Of a stretch of 64,000 nt of DNA, positions 22,420 through 34,325 are shown piece by piece. The stretch comes from Geosiphon pyriformis (Eukaryota > Glomeromycota > Glomeromycetes > Archaeosporales > Geosiphonaceae). Where the stretch lies: assembly GCA_016748015.1 (NCBI GenBank), contig JAAOMT010000661.1, positions 1 to 64,000 of the forward strand. Direction: 5' to 3'. Position numbers and translations under genes: made by a program. How positions within the stretch are numbered: the first letter of the stretch is position 1; each line of letters starts with the position of its first letter. The notes below the pieces were generated by a model. The model was not told the origin of the DNA. It saw only the letters and a list, made by a program, of their open reading frames with translations, and searched no databases.

Positions 22420-25400
22420 TTTATAAATTATTTACTCTCTAATTAAAAGAAAAACCATTTTAAGCAAAAACATTAGAGCAAACCTTCACCTCTTGTTTAA
22501 TTATCCATTGATATTTATTTCTAAAATGATCCAAGAATGCTATTTGAACGAGCTGCTGAAATTTTTTAGAGACACGCCGCCAACGCCAAAGGCTAGTGAA
22601 AGGCCTTGATCATGAAAAGGAAATATGTCGCTTATATAACCACAACCCAAGTTCGAGACAAGTTTAGTTTTTAAGAACGATTCGCGAACTTACCAATTTG
22701 ACCAATGAAAGTCAAGAACATCTGAAAAGATTTTTATCCAAATTTCATCAGGAAAAATTTCCCCCATTATAAAATAGGAATTTGTAGTACTTGGGAATCC
22801 TGAACAGTCTCACGAATTAATGTTAAAATGTGATTCTCTGAATTACCAGACTCATGATGACTTAATATATATTATATCACGGTAAACTATGATGGATACT
22901 TGTTACGACAAATGATATCATCAAAGATGGCTATGAAATCATCACGATAATAGCAAAAAAATAAAAAAATAAAATTTTGTTTTCAAATATGAAAAAATTA
23001 AAGGAAAATCCTATTTAATGAACAATTTAATAACCAATAAAAATCTTTTCCATTTAGCAATGATTTTATTTTAAATTACACAACTTTTGAATTTTTTTTT
23101 CAAAATCAAAAATCTAATGTCTAAAGTTATTTTTCCTAAACTCTCTTTTCTAAACTTTTTATATAAATAAACCGGTCTTTAGGATTAATTTCATTTGGGC
23201 TAACGCTAGCAGTGTAAAACTTTCATCTCTTTTAGTTTGGTTATCTTTTTCCCGTTTCTCTTATAAAATTTGGCTCCTCTTCACTTATTCAATTGTTTGG
23301 TGAAACTTTTGATTTGAGTTTTTTATTGGTCGATTGTCCCATGCTGTTCTTCAACATCTCGCTCTTGAATTTTAAAAACAATTAAAATTTAAGCTTTATT
23401 TTTGAGACATAACCAATGATTTTTTGTTTATTGTTATGATTTGCTGTTTGAAAAAAGTATTTTTAACTAATGGTTATGAATATATTTAAGCTTGATTCAA
23501 ATAATAATTAAATATAAATTTCAAAATATGTTACAATAAAATTTCATCTCCAGTGAGCTTTTGGTTCTCGAATAAATGAAAATCCTGTCCAACCTCATAC
23601 ACATATTTGATTTACCGTACATGCAACGTATCACGTTTTGCGATAACCGATAAAAATAAATAATTCATTCGGTCTCCAAAATACATGTGTCTTTTCAATT
23701 TCAAAGCCAAAAATTAATTTAAACCTCATTTTCATTTGAAAAATCATTTTAGTGTAAAGATTCATAACCTAAAAGACACTTAGTTTATAAAAGATTGCGG
23801 TTGGTATCATCTCGAACAAGAGTTTTCATTTAACAAAATGAAATTTTTATATATTACTGCATTCTACGACAAACGTTTTTTGAGGCAGATCGAAGAATAC
23901 ATAAGTTGTGGTCTTCTCGAATAGTTAAAAGTGAGTTATTATTATTATGTTTTGTCAAAATACTCTATTCTCACTATTAGAAATTTAAAAAAAATTTTCA
24001 TTTTAAATATAGATATGTTAAGTCTTTGTTCTTTTTTAATCACAATTAAATTATTACAATAATCACATATCAAGAAACCTTTTTTGGAAGAAACTTTCAT
24101 ATCCGATACTACATCCAATGAGGAGAGACATTATTGTTTTAGAAGATGCCATAAACCAAATCAAGACCGGACGGCTTTGGGTTTAATGTTAACTCTGTAG
24201 TTACTATTGAGAAAGTACCGTTGGGCATTAAACAGATAACAATACAAATTTTTTGTCAAAGTAGTTAAAATTGAAAATTTATTTATTATAGATATTTGGT
24301 CTGAATTTATTAGGGTTATGTGATATAAAACTTATTGCAGGTTTTTATTGGTCATTATAGTTGAACCCTTAGCACATGTATGATCTGTAGAAACGAATAA
24401 AATCTCTTGAATTTTTGTCCAAAGAAACGTTTCAATCACAATTGGTCCAATTTATCAGAAAATTCAACAGTGTGGAATCTCGGGTCAGTTTCCATGAAGA
24501 CCTGGAACTAAAAGATTGGGCTCCTAGAAAATGATTTTTTTCAAGGAAAATCAGGGTGAGGGTACCCTTCAGTTTTTTTCACCCGAGAACTACTGAGAAC
24601 TGAACTGGGTCTGATTACCCTCAAATAGATGGGAGTATATATGACTTTACCTGGGTAACCGATTAACCAATGAACTAAACTAGGGTTCCAATCAAAAAAC
24701 CGATTCATTAAACATTACGAGACTCAACACAATCCCACATGCCGTGGATTGGGTAATGTAAAGTTACCCTATGAAAATATTAGAGGAATCTAGGCCTCAG
24801 GCTACCCTGTACATATGATAATGCTAGCAATATTTACAGAAGCTGTAATGATAATAATGAAAACTTTTTGTTGAAATTTTTGCCCCATAGATTTACGTTT
24901 GCTCAAAACATATTATTAATTTCTTGAATGACGTTCTATTGTATGCAAGCGTATGATACAAAAACCAGGTTCCCATAAAAATAATGGGGCACCGAGTTTA
25001 AACGGTGATGTCAATAAAAATGATGTAATGTATGACCAGGGTTTCCGTCACAATTCTGCATGGAAAATCACAAAAGTATTAGAAATGACATTCGAAAATT
25101 GGATACAATAATCAGGTTTTTATTAATGCAACCTAGTCTGGATTGCCTGGAAAACCTGATGCTGACCTCTCGGCTCCAAAGGGAAGCTAAATTAAATTGA
25201 GACCTGCTAAATAGACGTGTATCCACACAAGGCTGATATTAAAGGAAAAGGTTCAAGCAAAAGAAGCCATAAATATGAGCTATTTACATGAATTTTTGTC
25301 TTGAATAATTGGTAACATTTTTTAACTTTCACACATATTCCGCTTTCTTGAAAAAAGCTATGAGAAGAGGATTCTACAGCGATAAAAACTTTTTTGCAAT

Positions 25401-25430
25401 GGAAATATCGTAATGGTAATTAGAAACAGG
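22420..25430. other. Intergenic with scattered coding-like scraps
   Basis: Coding-like fragments occur near 22530-22800, for example RTIRELTNLTNESQEHLKRF, but they cannot be linked into a gene. The part 24480-24810 has higher G+C and a cluster of GGGTAnnC/GGTTACCC-type motifs in both orientations (see findings). Nothing else is recognised. Confidence 0.4.
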
Positions 25431-25439
25431 TTGTACCCT

Positions 25440-25818
25440 TAATATATTGTTCAATACTCTTGCTCTTTTTCACCATAAACTTTCAAATCATCCAAAGACA
25501 AAGTGAACATTTGACGTCATATGAGTATACCAACTCATAACTTAAATTTCTGGTTAAAATTGTCATTTTGGCTCTGCCATTCTCATTTCTTTTTTTTTAA
25601 TCTGTACTTCCAAAGTTGTTGGATTAAAACTTTCCATGGGCAACTAGTTTTTTTAATCTTGCAACCTCTTCCTCTAGTTCTTTTTATACTATTTAAAAGT
25701 TCTTGTTTTTGTCTTTTAACTCACTCTTCAGACTTTCCATAAAATTCTTATGGTTTTTCTTTCTTCGGTAATTGTTCTTGTAAGTCGTTTATTTGTGTCT
25801 TATAGACAACAGTCATGT
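25440..25818 (-). pseudogene. Coiled-coil protein relic
   Basis: On the minus strand, from about 25818, the frame reads MTVVYKTQINDLQEQLPKKE to a TAA. An adjacent frame then reads MESLKSELKDKNKNF, and after another break KELEEEVARLKKLVAHGKF. Heptad-like Leu spacing with Lys/Glu alternation indicates a coiled coil. At least two stops and a shift break it. No other domain is recognised, and the original function is unknown. Confidence 0.4.
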
Positions 25819-25829
25819 GATGAACATTT

Positions 25830-27160
25830 AGCGAATTATATATGACGTCAGTGACGCCTATAATATAAATTCAAGCTAGAATGTTGACAGAATATACGTG
25901 CATCTTCTCGCATTTGACAATTTTTAATTTAAATATCTCTCTCTAAAATTCTCACAAACTATATCAACTGCGACTAACTTGTTGATTGCTTTATTATTTC
26001 ATTAACAGTCATATTGCCTTTACCATAATGATTAGAACAAAAATCATACTTTTAACTTCTATGTTAGCGATTAATTTTGCTCCTGTGTTTTCTTCTTTTC
26101 TATCAATTTGTTAAATGTAATGAACGAAATATTCGAGAGAAGAGAAAGGGATGTAAACATAATCACGTGAAATGGAGAACTATGTACAGCGCAAGACTTC
26201 ATTACGCAAGCTATAGAAAATTAAGATAGCGCAAATAATCTTCTTAAATCCAATTCCTCCATCATTTTTTAAGATTTTTATTGGTTAGCCAGTAGGATTT
26301 TTTTAGCTAAACCTAAAGCATTTAATTCAGCTTTTTTTTCAGCTATTATAAGTTAGTATTTAACTTCTTAAAAATATTATCGGAACAATAAAGTTTTTTG
26401 ACCTATTGAGCAATTAGGAATAGTTAGTTGGTGCAAAATAGATATAATTTTCTTGCTAGCTTTTCTTAATTTTATTTGTATTATTAATATATTCAATTTT
26501 TCTTTTTTTTAAAGTTGTTTCTTGATTATATAAAGTAATAATTTTTATCTTTTTTAACTTATTAATATTTATGTTTAAACAAGTTAATTAAGAAAAAAAA
26601 TTTATTATTAATTTTCTTTATATTTTTAATACTAATTTTATTTTTGTCTAAATTATCTAACTAAATTTTTAGTCAGTATTGATTTTTATACTCTATTACT
26701 ATTATATAAAAAAATTTTTTATTAATTTAAATAAACAATAACCAATTAAAATAATTTTTTATTATTTTACCTGTTGTAAAAAAAAGATAAAACCACTATT
26801 TTTATTAAAAAAAACATAAATTTTATGATTTTTTTTTAATATTACTATAAATCAAAAATGGTATACTATTATAATAATTTTCAAATTAAATAATTTTTTA
26901 TCTTTTTTTAATTTTCTCTTTTTGATTTTTGTTAACAATTGAATTTGTTTCAATTAATCATGTTTTTATAAAATTGGTAATATAAATATATTTTATTTAT
27001 TGAAAGTATTAATAAAATTGGTTTTAAGCAAAAAGGTAAACATTGTGATAAAAATATTTCTGGCGTTTTAATTCCATAAAGGAAACATTAACACTGGAAA
27101 TAACAAGGCCTTGATTTTTTCTATGATTTTTGAAGTCTCAGATTTACTACTTTTTATTTG
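25830..27160. other. Intergenic with small AT-rich island
   Basis: About 26280-27030 has the same A/T word composition as the large island at 5.6-21.2 kb. The rest holds no recognisable feature. Confidence 0.45.
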
Positions 27161-27164
27161 TTGA

Positions 27165-27599
27165 TTAACTATTGTTTTCTAATTGGTTTTTCATCTTATC
27201 TAAGAGCAAATTTCGGGCATCCCAGTATTGATAGGCACGACACATCTAGCTATGAGAAAAAGATTAGTATGATCCGATCAATTTCTAAGGATAGACAAAT
27301 TATTTTAATCATACTGTGTTAATCTGATCAATTAGCTCTTTTACACTCCCTTCAAATTGCTTCGACACCATACCAACGTGCTCATATACTTTAATCTTTA
27401 AAAAGCCCATCCTTCTCCGAACCTTGTGAATTCTGATAAGAAGTCGACGATGGAAGATAACCCAGGCCTATACCTGCAATTATCAGTGCTCCATTACCAA
27501 TACTAACAACTCAGGAAAAAGAAACATATCATATCGAAGGATACTTAAAACATATGCATTCAAATGCTTTCTGCTCTTTCCTTTTGACCATTTCATCAT
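27165..27599 (-). pseudogene. Small single-pass membrane protein gene, spliced, one frame break
   Basis: Minus strand. The start ATG is at 27597-27599 (MMKWSKGKSRKHLNAYVL). After a short putative intron (27510-27544, 35 bp) comes a membrane segment, SIGNGALIIAGIGLGYL, then a polar stretch ending near 27400. A one-base frame break near 27395 (a run of T) is followed by EHVGMVSKQFEGSVKELIDQ. A 69-bp intron (27246-27314, GTATGA donor, TACTAAT branch-like site) leads to the last exon, MCRAYQYWDARNLLLDKMKN, with the stop at 27165-27167. The layout (basic N-terminus, one helix, helical C-terminus) would suit an organelle membrane protein, but that is inference. The frame break may be real or an assembly error. 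Confidence 0.4.
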
Positions 27600-27698
27600 T
27601 TTAGGCGTATGTCACGTGAGGATCTCTCCGACCAATTTCCCGTTTTCAAGTTTTCAGTCTAAAACACTTGAACTAGTCGACTCCTCAAAGAGATTCAG

Positions 27699-28450
27699 TT
27701 AAACATCTACACCGCTGACGACCTCACTCTCGTCATCCTCCGATGATTCGCCTGTTACATCTTCGCGTTCAGAATCGCTACCAGAGCTGAAAGGGAATAA
27801 CTGCAACGGTTTGACACTCTGTGTCATACAAAATTACAAGTTAATGGTTAGGTCCCCCTCTTTTTTTAGATTTGTGAACATACATACCTGTTCCCTAAGA
27901 TCGGAAATGCTCTTATATTTTCTTTTCGGACTCGGTGAGGGCGGAGGATGGGCAGTGGGTCTTTCGGATGAGATATTTCCATAAGAGCCGATCTAGAATG
28001 TACATCTATTAAACAAAGTGATAGTGAGCTTGTCATAAAATCAGAATCCAAGATTACCTTCTTTATCAAGAGGCCTTACCTGATCAGTAGAGAAAGGAGC
28101 AGAAGTATGTTCTTCTGTGGCATCCGCATCTTCCCGGGTGCGTTTCTATCGACAATTAATTAATTCAATGTTCTCGTCACAAATAGACTCTCGCTGCAAC
28201 ACTGCAGTAAAATTATAGCGTGTTTAACCTTGTATTTTCCAAGAAATTTTTGCTTTCTCAACTTTCTTGCTTTCAGATGAAGTATCCATGATAACGCGCA
28301 GACTTTTTATAAAGTAGTCAGTGGCCTTGTCGTAAAAAAGCCTTCTGGGATCGTCCTTGTAAAGATTGATCCAGTGCCGGTGAAATCGGCCTCATTCCAG
28401 TCTTCAAAGTCAGCTGTGTCGAAGTAGAGGTACTGGTGATCGCTAGACAT
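27699..28450 (-). pseudogene. Four-exon gene, basic/acidic low-complexity protein, two compensating frameshifts
   Basis: Minus strand. Exons 28450-28229, 28145-28080, 27992-27888 and 27818-27699 join with GT-AG introns, all in phase 0, to about 170 residues. Exon 1 begins MSSDHQYLYFDTADFEDWNE. Read straight through it meets TAA near 28308, but the neighbouring frame between about 28390 and 28250 is far more protein-like (HWINLYKDDPRRLFYDKATD) and returns to the first frame by the end of exon 1. This suggests one lost and one gained base. The downstream exons are clean: KRTREDADATEEHTSAPFST, a Pro/Ser-rich segment with KRKYKSISDLREQ, and an acidic end ESSEDDESEVVSGVDV. No domain is recognised. 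The basic and acidic patches suggest a nuclear protein, but weakly. Confidence 0.5.
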
Positions 28451-28459
28451 GTTTCTATA

Positions 28460-28960
28460 ACGTAGGCGGAGAGATAGAGTGAGCAACAATAACTTGGTGA
28501 TCTTTGCTTAATTATCTGTGGAGGTTAACAAATTTCATGTTGACGCGAATTTTTTCTATATGTTGTGACCACTGATCTGATTGGCCGATGTAAGTGACGC
28601 CAGAAATCAGTGATTGGCAAACACGAGAGATATGTGACATTCATCATTATTTTCAATTATCATATCAAGTCTTGGATTTTTGAAATTTATTTCCTAAAAA
28701 TCAAAAGGATATTATTCCATTCTTTTACTTACTAATAAACATCAATTTGGGAAATATTATGGCCGAGCCCATTATTTTTCTCCTTTTCTTTTTTGAATTC
28801 ACATTAAAGTCCTGGAAAAATAACTAATATTAAAACGAAAAACCTTTTAATCATGAAAACCGAACTTTTCCTATATCCATCATTTAATAAAATGATAAGC
28901 GTTCAATGGAACACTTTTCTTAAAAAGTAATCATTTTTAAGCCTATGATGATGCTTAGAA
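28460..28960. promoter_or_regulatory. Upstream region of the minus-strand gene at 27.7-28.45 kb
   Basis: A gene-free stretch between two opposed genes. It holds short repeats of CTGAT(C/T)TGATTGG / CAGTGATTGG type at 28571-28618, including CCAAT-box-like sequence in inverse. This is inferred from position and motif only. Confidence 0.25.
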
Positions 28961-28970
28961 AATAAAATTA

Positions 28971-29219
28971 ATGACAATATTTGGAAGGCTTCCAAATTAT
29001 TATTTTTCTTCTATACCGGAAATTTTTGATTGTATTACGGAATATGTTGTAAATGAAATAGCCTTTTTTGTGACACTTTCTTCAAAATTAAAGAAAATCT
29101 TTTTTGCACCTTCTAGCCACTTAGTATGTGCGTTTATGGTGATACGATGCTCAATGAGATCACTGAAGTTGATGAAACAGTTTGAAATGCTGATTTTTGA
29201 TTGGTTCCCGCCACTTTAG
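28971..29219 (+). CDS. Small open frame, possible F-box-like scrap
   Basis: A true ATG and 82 codons. The N-terminus SSIPEIFDCITEYV faintly resembles an F-box start (LPE.F..I..YL), a family greatly expanded in Rhizophagus. The remainder does not match, and there is no splice partner. Could be chance. Confidence 0.2.
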   Translation: MTIFGRLPNYYFSSIPEIFDCITEYVVNEIAFFVTLSSKLKKIFFAPSSHLVCAFMVIRCSMRSLKLMKQFEMLIFDWFPPL

Positions 29220-29409
29220 AATAAATCTGTCGAAGACCATCGAAGTTGGTGCATAACTAATCAAAAAGTATAAGAATCAACCAAAAAAACCCCAAGAGCA
29301 TTTGATCTGGCCAAAAAAAAATTTGAGATTCAGGAAACCTTAAATTTCTTAAAAAGTCATATCATTACAAAAAGTCTACTTTTAAAAATTTATTCTTTGA
29401 AAATTCAGA

Positions 29410-30012
29410 ATGGAACAGATATATCATACCCTTCCCGCTACCAACTATACCCAATTGGATAACGATGGCATATCAAGCTTACTAACAATAAAAATCCCTT
29501 ACCCACCAAATTTTAATGCACGACACGTCCTAAAAAACATTCAAAGAAACCCCAAACCACGAACGCGAACACCAAATGCCTACATGATATATCGAATGGG
29601 TTTTAATCAAGAAATTAGAAAGAAAAATATACTTATAACTATGCACCAATTATCTAGAATTTCTGGAAATCATTGGAAATTAGAACCACCTCAGATTAAG
29701 AAACATTATAAACAAATGGCTAAAGATGTAAAGGAATTATTTACTCGAGAATGTACTTTGCCAAATGATATTAGGCCAAATGGCCTGACTTTTTTTAGTA
29801 ATGTGAAACCCACAAAGAAAACTTTTGATGGTTTTAAACAGGATACTCAATCATCTGATTTGTCATTTGATTTTCAATTGTATGCCAAAAATGATTCTCA
29901 GACGAATAATCTTCAAACAGACAGTTTGCCAATAATGTCAGGATCTGGTTTTGGAAATTTGGAAGCAATTTCGTCAAAAAGTGCTATCAGGCAAAATACT
30001 TTTAAAGATTAG
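29410..30012 (+). CDS. MATA-HMG-type HMG-box protein (intact)
   Basis: Single-exon gene of 200 residues from the ATG at 29410. Residues 50-115 form an HMG box of the fungal mating-type (MATA-HMG) kind: the NAYMIYRMGFNQEI opening of helix 1, helix 2 ending at Trp89 (ISGNHWKLEP), and helix 3 KKHYKQMAKDVKELF. Such boxes bend DNA in the minor groove and act as transcription regulators in the nucleus. A proline motif IPYPP (residues 29-33) precedes the box, as in the neighbouring copies. The C-terminal 85 residues are polar, Ser/Asp/Gln-rich and without a domain. It is the only copy here that keeps every family landmark without damage. The role in mating versus general regulation is unknown. Confidence 0.8.
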   Translation: MEQIYHTLPATNYTQLDNDGISSLLTIKIPYPPNFNARHVLKNIQRNPKPRTRTPNAYMIYRMGFNQEIRKKNILITMHQLSRISGNHWKLEPPQIKKHYKQMAKDVKELFTRECTLPNDIRPNGLTFFSNVKPTKKTFDGFKQDTQSSDLSFDFQLYAKNDSQTNNLQTDSLPIMSGSGFGNLEAISSKSAIRQNTFKD

Positions 30013-32430
30013 ATCTTGGATAAGACAGATTAATAAATCATTTTGAAAAATTTTCCTTTGATGAATTGCAAAATGATTAAAATTTAATAATCCGGAAACA
30101 ATAATATCCGTCAAATAATTATTTATTTTAAAACCTGTTTCTTTTGAAATTAGAATTTTACTTTCAAAGTTCATTTTTTATTAATATTTTACGCCGAATG
30201 TGGATTTTAAAAAATCTCAGTTTTTAAGGATCTTGTAAAAATAGTTGATTAATTTTAAACGGTTAAAACTTCTCGTGAATTTTTAATCTTTAATCTAAAA
30301 TTAGCAAGTGAAAATTTTCTGTTTTTCCCTTTATAAAACAATTAATTAATATTAGTTTCAGCATTAGAAACTACTTCTCTATTTATCACTAGAACACGTT
30401 TCAAAGTGAACATTTCATTCTTATAAAACTTTGCTTAACGTTTTCAACGATAATTTATTCTAATTTTTTACAAAAAACAAAAAATTTCTAAAATAATTTA
30501 TTAATTCTCAAGAAAACCAATATTTTCATTTTATAATAGAACTAAACCATTGAGTTTTTTATAATTGACTTGCTGCTTATTTAATCTATATAAACAAGAT
30601 GTTTTTATTGAAAATAATACTGTATTTCTTAAAACAGAATATATTATAACATGGATTAAATCAATTTATATGATGCAAATAAATTTATTTTAAATATTAA
30701 ATAATAAACATTAAAATTTTAATCAGATAAATATTTTAATAAACTTTTTTTTATCATTTTATTTTCATTTATTATTTTATTCAATAAATATTTTTAAATT
30801 CAAATAAAAAAATAAGGTGTCATTTTTTGGCCGTTCCTTTTGGTCTAGGTACTATTTCTGCTTGTTGGTGTAGCTCGAGTGCTATGATAATGCTTGGGTG
30901 TTATGTAAATAGATAGTTGGACCACATTTTAATAAAGAATAAAAAAATAATTTAGAATTTTGATAATGTAGCAAATCAATATTTTACTGTTAGATTTTAT
31001 TAATTTGGTTTAAAAAAGCAATTTTTAAACACAGATTAATCTGTTTATTAGATTATCACATTAAGTATTATATTAACACCAGTGTTCTCTGTAACAGTTT
31101 GATTAGAAAAAGTTTTCAAAATATGTGATGAAAAGCATTAAGATATTTCACCATCTGTTTTAATAATAAACTTAAACTTCTTCAATTAGAAACATCCTTA
31201 ATAATCATCAAAAAGCTGTAATAGGTAATTTTTGGAATTTCATAATAATTGCTCTTTCTGAAATAAAAAAATGATTAATCTGAAAGTGTTCTAAAATTTT
31301 CCCAATAACAACAACTTTATCAATTATAATAGGCAACGACAATCAGGGAAGAAGAATAATGCTAATTTATTTATTTCAAGCAACAGAACACAACAAAGCC
31401 ATTTTTGGTTCATTTTTAACTTCAGAAATGAACCCATGTCTCAAGAGCCTTTCAATAAATTTCTTCGATTGGAAATTCTTAGGAGGTAATTTTCAAAAAA
31501 GCCTATTGTTTATTGATTTAGATAAAATGTTGAAAAGGGATTGTATTTTTATCATGTGCCCATTTGTGTTCCTGCCAGTTACACCAAGCATGTTACCATT
31601 TTAGTATAAGCAATATACAGTGTAATTCGTTTTAGGTTACATGTAAATCAATTAATACAACTCTAATATGATTTCAATTAGATGTGTTAGCCCGAACTAA
31701 TTATATAAGGATCCTGTAAACGAGATTGTGTACAATAAAGTGAAAAAAAAGTAAGATTCTTTAAGCAGCATCAAATTGAGTAAAGAAAAAGTTGGAAACC
31801 AGAATTATTACTGATATCTTTGGTCTTTCATTTTATCCAAAAAGATAACATCTATTGTTCTCATAGGACTATAAACTGTTTCTCAAATTTCTGGCGTCGG
31901 CAGTAATTCTGGTAGAAGAAATGATTTCTTGTCATCCTGGTTTCCCGTATCGAAAATTTTTGAGAAAAATGTGTTCTGTCGATGTGAATCTATTCAACTG
32001 ACTATAAATATCATATTAAGCATAAGGAACCAGTTAATCTGACACTTTCTTGCATCAAATAAGTATGATGCTATAAATAACAGAATCCCAAGGATATCTC
32101 TTGCACTTTGGATCAGGTATCCAAATTTGTGCAGGGGGAATTAAGTTGTTTGATACCCAAAAACTTTTGGGGATATAAAGAGAATGAGACCACTATATTC
32201 AAAGCAATTATTTAGGATTATTCCCCAATTGATTTCAATTTTTCTCGATTATTGATTGTCAAACCAGAATTTTCAGATAATTCATCTCTTGGAAGATATG
32301 AATTGACTTCAATGTATGAAGTTCTTGACTCTTTTTAAAGTTACTATTAAGCAAAAATTATTAATAATTTTTTAATATTTAGGTAAATAGCTGCCAGTCC
32401 GTGATATGTTTAACTGCAAAGTGATTACAT
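30013..32430. other. Intergenic, nothing recognised
   Basis: The open frame at 31359-31604 has a non-specific hydrophobic composition and no motif. A possible short relic near 30820-30910 was not identified. Confidence 0.4.
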
Positions 32431-33252
32431 CAAAATTTTTCAAATGGGTTTCCCAAGGACTCTTAATTACATTAATTCTGGTTGGGTTTGTCATCAACGT
32501 TAGCTGAGCTCGTTTCTATAGTGCTGGCCTTGAAATGCGTGCCTGTGAATAGAATTTACGACGTATTTACGAATAGCAGTACTGTTATTAATATGTGTAA
32601 GTCGGAACTGGAAACCGAAGGCCCGATTTTAGGAATAGATGCCGGGTGGAAAGGCACAGAATTGCGAACACCATTGAAAATAAGAGGTTAAGGGCCATTC
32701 TGGAATTGTAGGTAATGACGCCACACTGTCCAATTATTGGGTTCCAATAAAGATATCGTAAAAATATTTGCGTGGCAACTTTGTGCGACACATTTATAAT
32801 GCAGAGAATTTGAGCATCTCGACTGCACCTCAAAGATTGCGGAACAGAAAAAATGTAATGACAAAGGATACCTGAACACAGCATGCCTCAAGTGTGGAGA
32901 AGTGGAATCTTCTGACCACATTTTTGAGGTGCAGCATATTTGTAAATTAAGATCGACATTGCTCGCATCTGCGGAAAGAGTGTTGCAGATTTGATGTCAC
33001 ATGACAAAATGTGTGATTCACTATCTGTTAAATGATTTTGGCGAAGGGTTTCGTATTGCAAAATTAGTTCCGCGAGGCTTCGAGTATGATAAATTGGTGA
33101 CTGTTAAAATTGTGGAGTTCATTTGTTCAATTTTGATTGCTCACAGGGACAGGATTTGGATACCTAATCTTAGAGCGGATTATGAGAAGGCTGGTTTATT
33201 TATGAAGTGGATTAAGAATTTATGGATCGCAGATTGCTGGTCTCTAATATGA
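32430..33252 (+). pseudogene. Retroelement RNase H domain and zinc motif, relic
   Basis: Remains of the C-terminal half of a non-LTR-type reverse transcriptase polyprotein. At 32482-32560 the frame reads SSTLAELVSIVLALKCVPVN followed by DVFTNSSTVI. This matches the RNase H pattern in which Glu of 'AE' and Asp of 'T(D/N)S' are catalytic; here the second Asp reads Asn. Broken frames then carry CLKCGEVESSDHIFEVQHIC (32880-32942), a zinc-binding CxxC...H...C pattern typical after RNase H. The ORF at 33001-33252 gives the tail (LVPRGFEYDKLVTVKIVEFI). Several stops and shifts break it. The reverse transcriptase domain was not found upstream. Confidence 0.6.
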
Positions 33253-33398
33253 GGGTCTTTTTTATTGAAGTTATTTTGGTTTGTGTAGTAAGCCTGGGTT
33301 TTTTTCACATATCTCTACTTTGTTTAAAAGTATCATGATGATTGGTCACATGGCCGGAGATGTATATACTTGTGCATAGCATTGCCTTGACTTGGCTC

Positions 33399-33412
33399 GG
33401 GTGGCTAGTCAC
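33399..33412 (+). repeat. Solo terminal repeat of the 5.0-kb MITE family
   Basis: GGGTGGCTAGTCAC is identical to the first 14 bases of the element at 5016. No matching opposite end was found within about 1 kb, so it is either a truncated copy or chance. Confidence 0.4.
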
Positions 33413-33975
33413 GTGCAGAAAGAGTATCATAGAACATGCAAGTTTATACCTGTAGATATATATATATGTTTTTATTTGAAAAACTTGTTTAAAATTTTCA
33501 AAAAACAGTTAATATTAAATTTAATGTATAGTTTTACATTAAAAACTGGTTGTATTTTTTGACACAGATTTAGCCAATTATATATATATGTATATATTTT
33601 AAGAATATTGCAACAACTTCTTAATTTAAGATATAACAAGAAAATGATTTCTTAAAAAATCTGAATTTGATAAATTTTTTTAAATATATCATTATAACTA
33701 AAGGCATTAAAATAAACCCAAGAAAAATTGTCGATTAGTAACCAATTATTTTGGTTCTCTTGAACACTGCTGTTTATTAAAATGCATGTATTTCAAAGAT
33801 CTTGTTAAATTCTTTCTCTACATATAGACTTGTAGGTAGGAGAAAAGACTCTAAATCATTCAAAATAAGACACTAAATCGGATTTCAAAGGAAAATGCTT
33901 GAAGTAAGAACTTTCTTGATGAAAGATATCGTTTTTCTGAATATTAATTTGGGTGGATTATTGAACTGAGCTATT
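33413..33975. other. Intergenic, nothing recognised
   Basis: Contains TA-rich short runs near 33455-33475 and 33577-33600 only. Confidence 0.45.
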
Positions 33976-33980
33976 TCAAG

Positions 33981-34325
33981 TCATTCTTCAGTTGTCACTT
34001 GCCTGGTTACAGATACCTGGGACAGTTCCAGATTCCTCTGAGTGAAGACAGCTTTTGCCTCATCAGCCAACATTTGATATGCTTTTTTTCTGTTTCTTGG
34101 CTCCTGTGACCATGCAGCTGAAGCCATACGATAAACGAGACTTCCTTCTTGAGTCAAATGATGAACCTGTAAAATGTGTCGAAACGCAGTCAGGTAAGCG
34201 TTCCATGCGTTGATCGCTCTCATTTGCCTGTTTTCTCTTTGAGCGAGAGATATAATCAATTCATTTGGCCCAATAGGCGGAGGAAACGGCGGACGAATAT
34301 TCGAAATATACGGGTCGTTTTCCAT
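33981..34325 (-). CDS. MATA-HMG-type HMG-box protein (intact, short)
   Basis: A 114-residue protein from the ATG at 34323-34325. The longer frame begins with TTG, and the ATG is followed directly by MENDPYISNIRPPFPPPIGP. The PPFPPP motif at residues 12-17 is the family's N-terminal proline signature. The HMG box covers about residues 39-96: INAWNAYLTAFRHIL for helix 1, then Trp72 in AAWSQEP, then helix 3 KKAYQMLADEAKAVF. Only about 18 residues follow the box, so it is compact compared with the 29.4-kb copy. It lies convergent to the HMG gene at 29.4 kb and divergent from the one at 35.6 kb. Confidence 0.75.
   Translation of the reverse strand: MENDPYISNIRPPFPPPIGPNELIISLAQRENRQMRAINAWNAYLTAFRHILQVHHLTQEGSLVYRMASAAWSQEPRNRKKAYQMLADEAKAVFTQRNLELSQVSVTRQVTTEE

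Noticed and set aside
25521-25742. Plus-strand hydrophobic frame
   Set aside because: Antisense of the coiled-coil relic.
32588-32921. Two overlapping minus-strand frames of 77-98 codons
   Set aside because: Antisense to the RNase H relic; the plus strand has the recognisable motifs.
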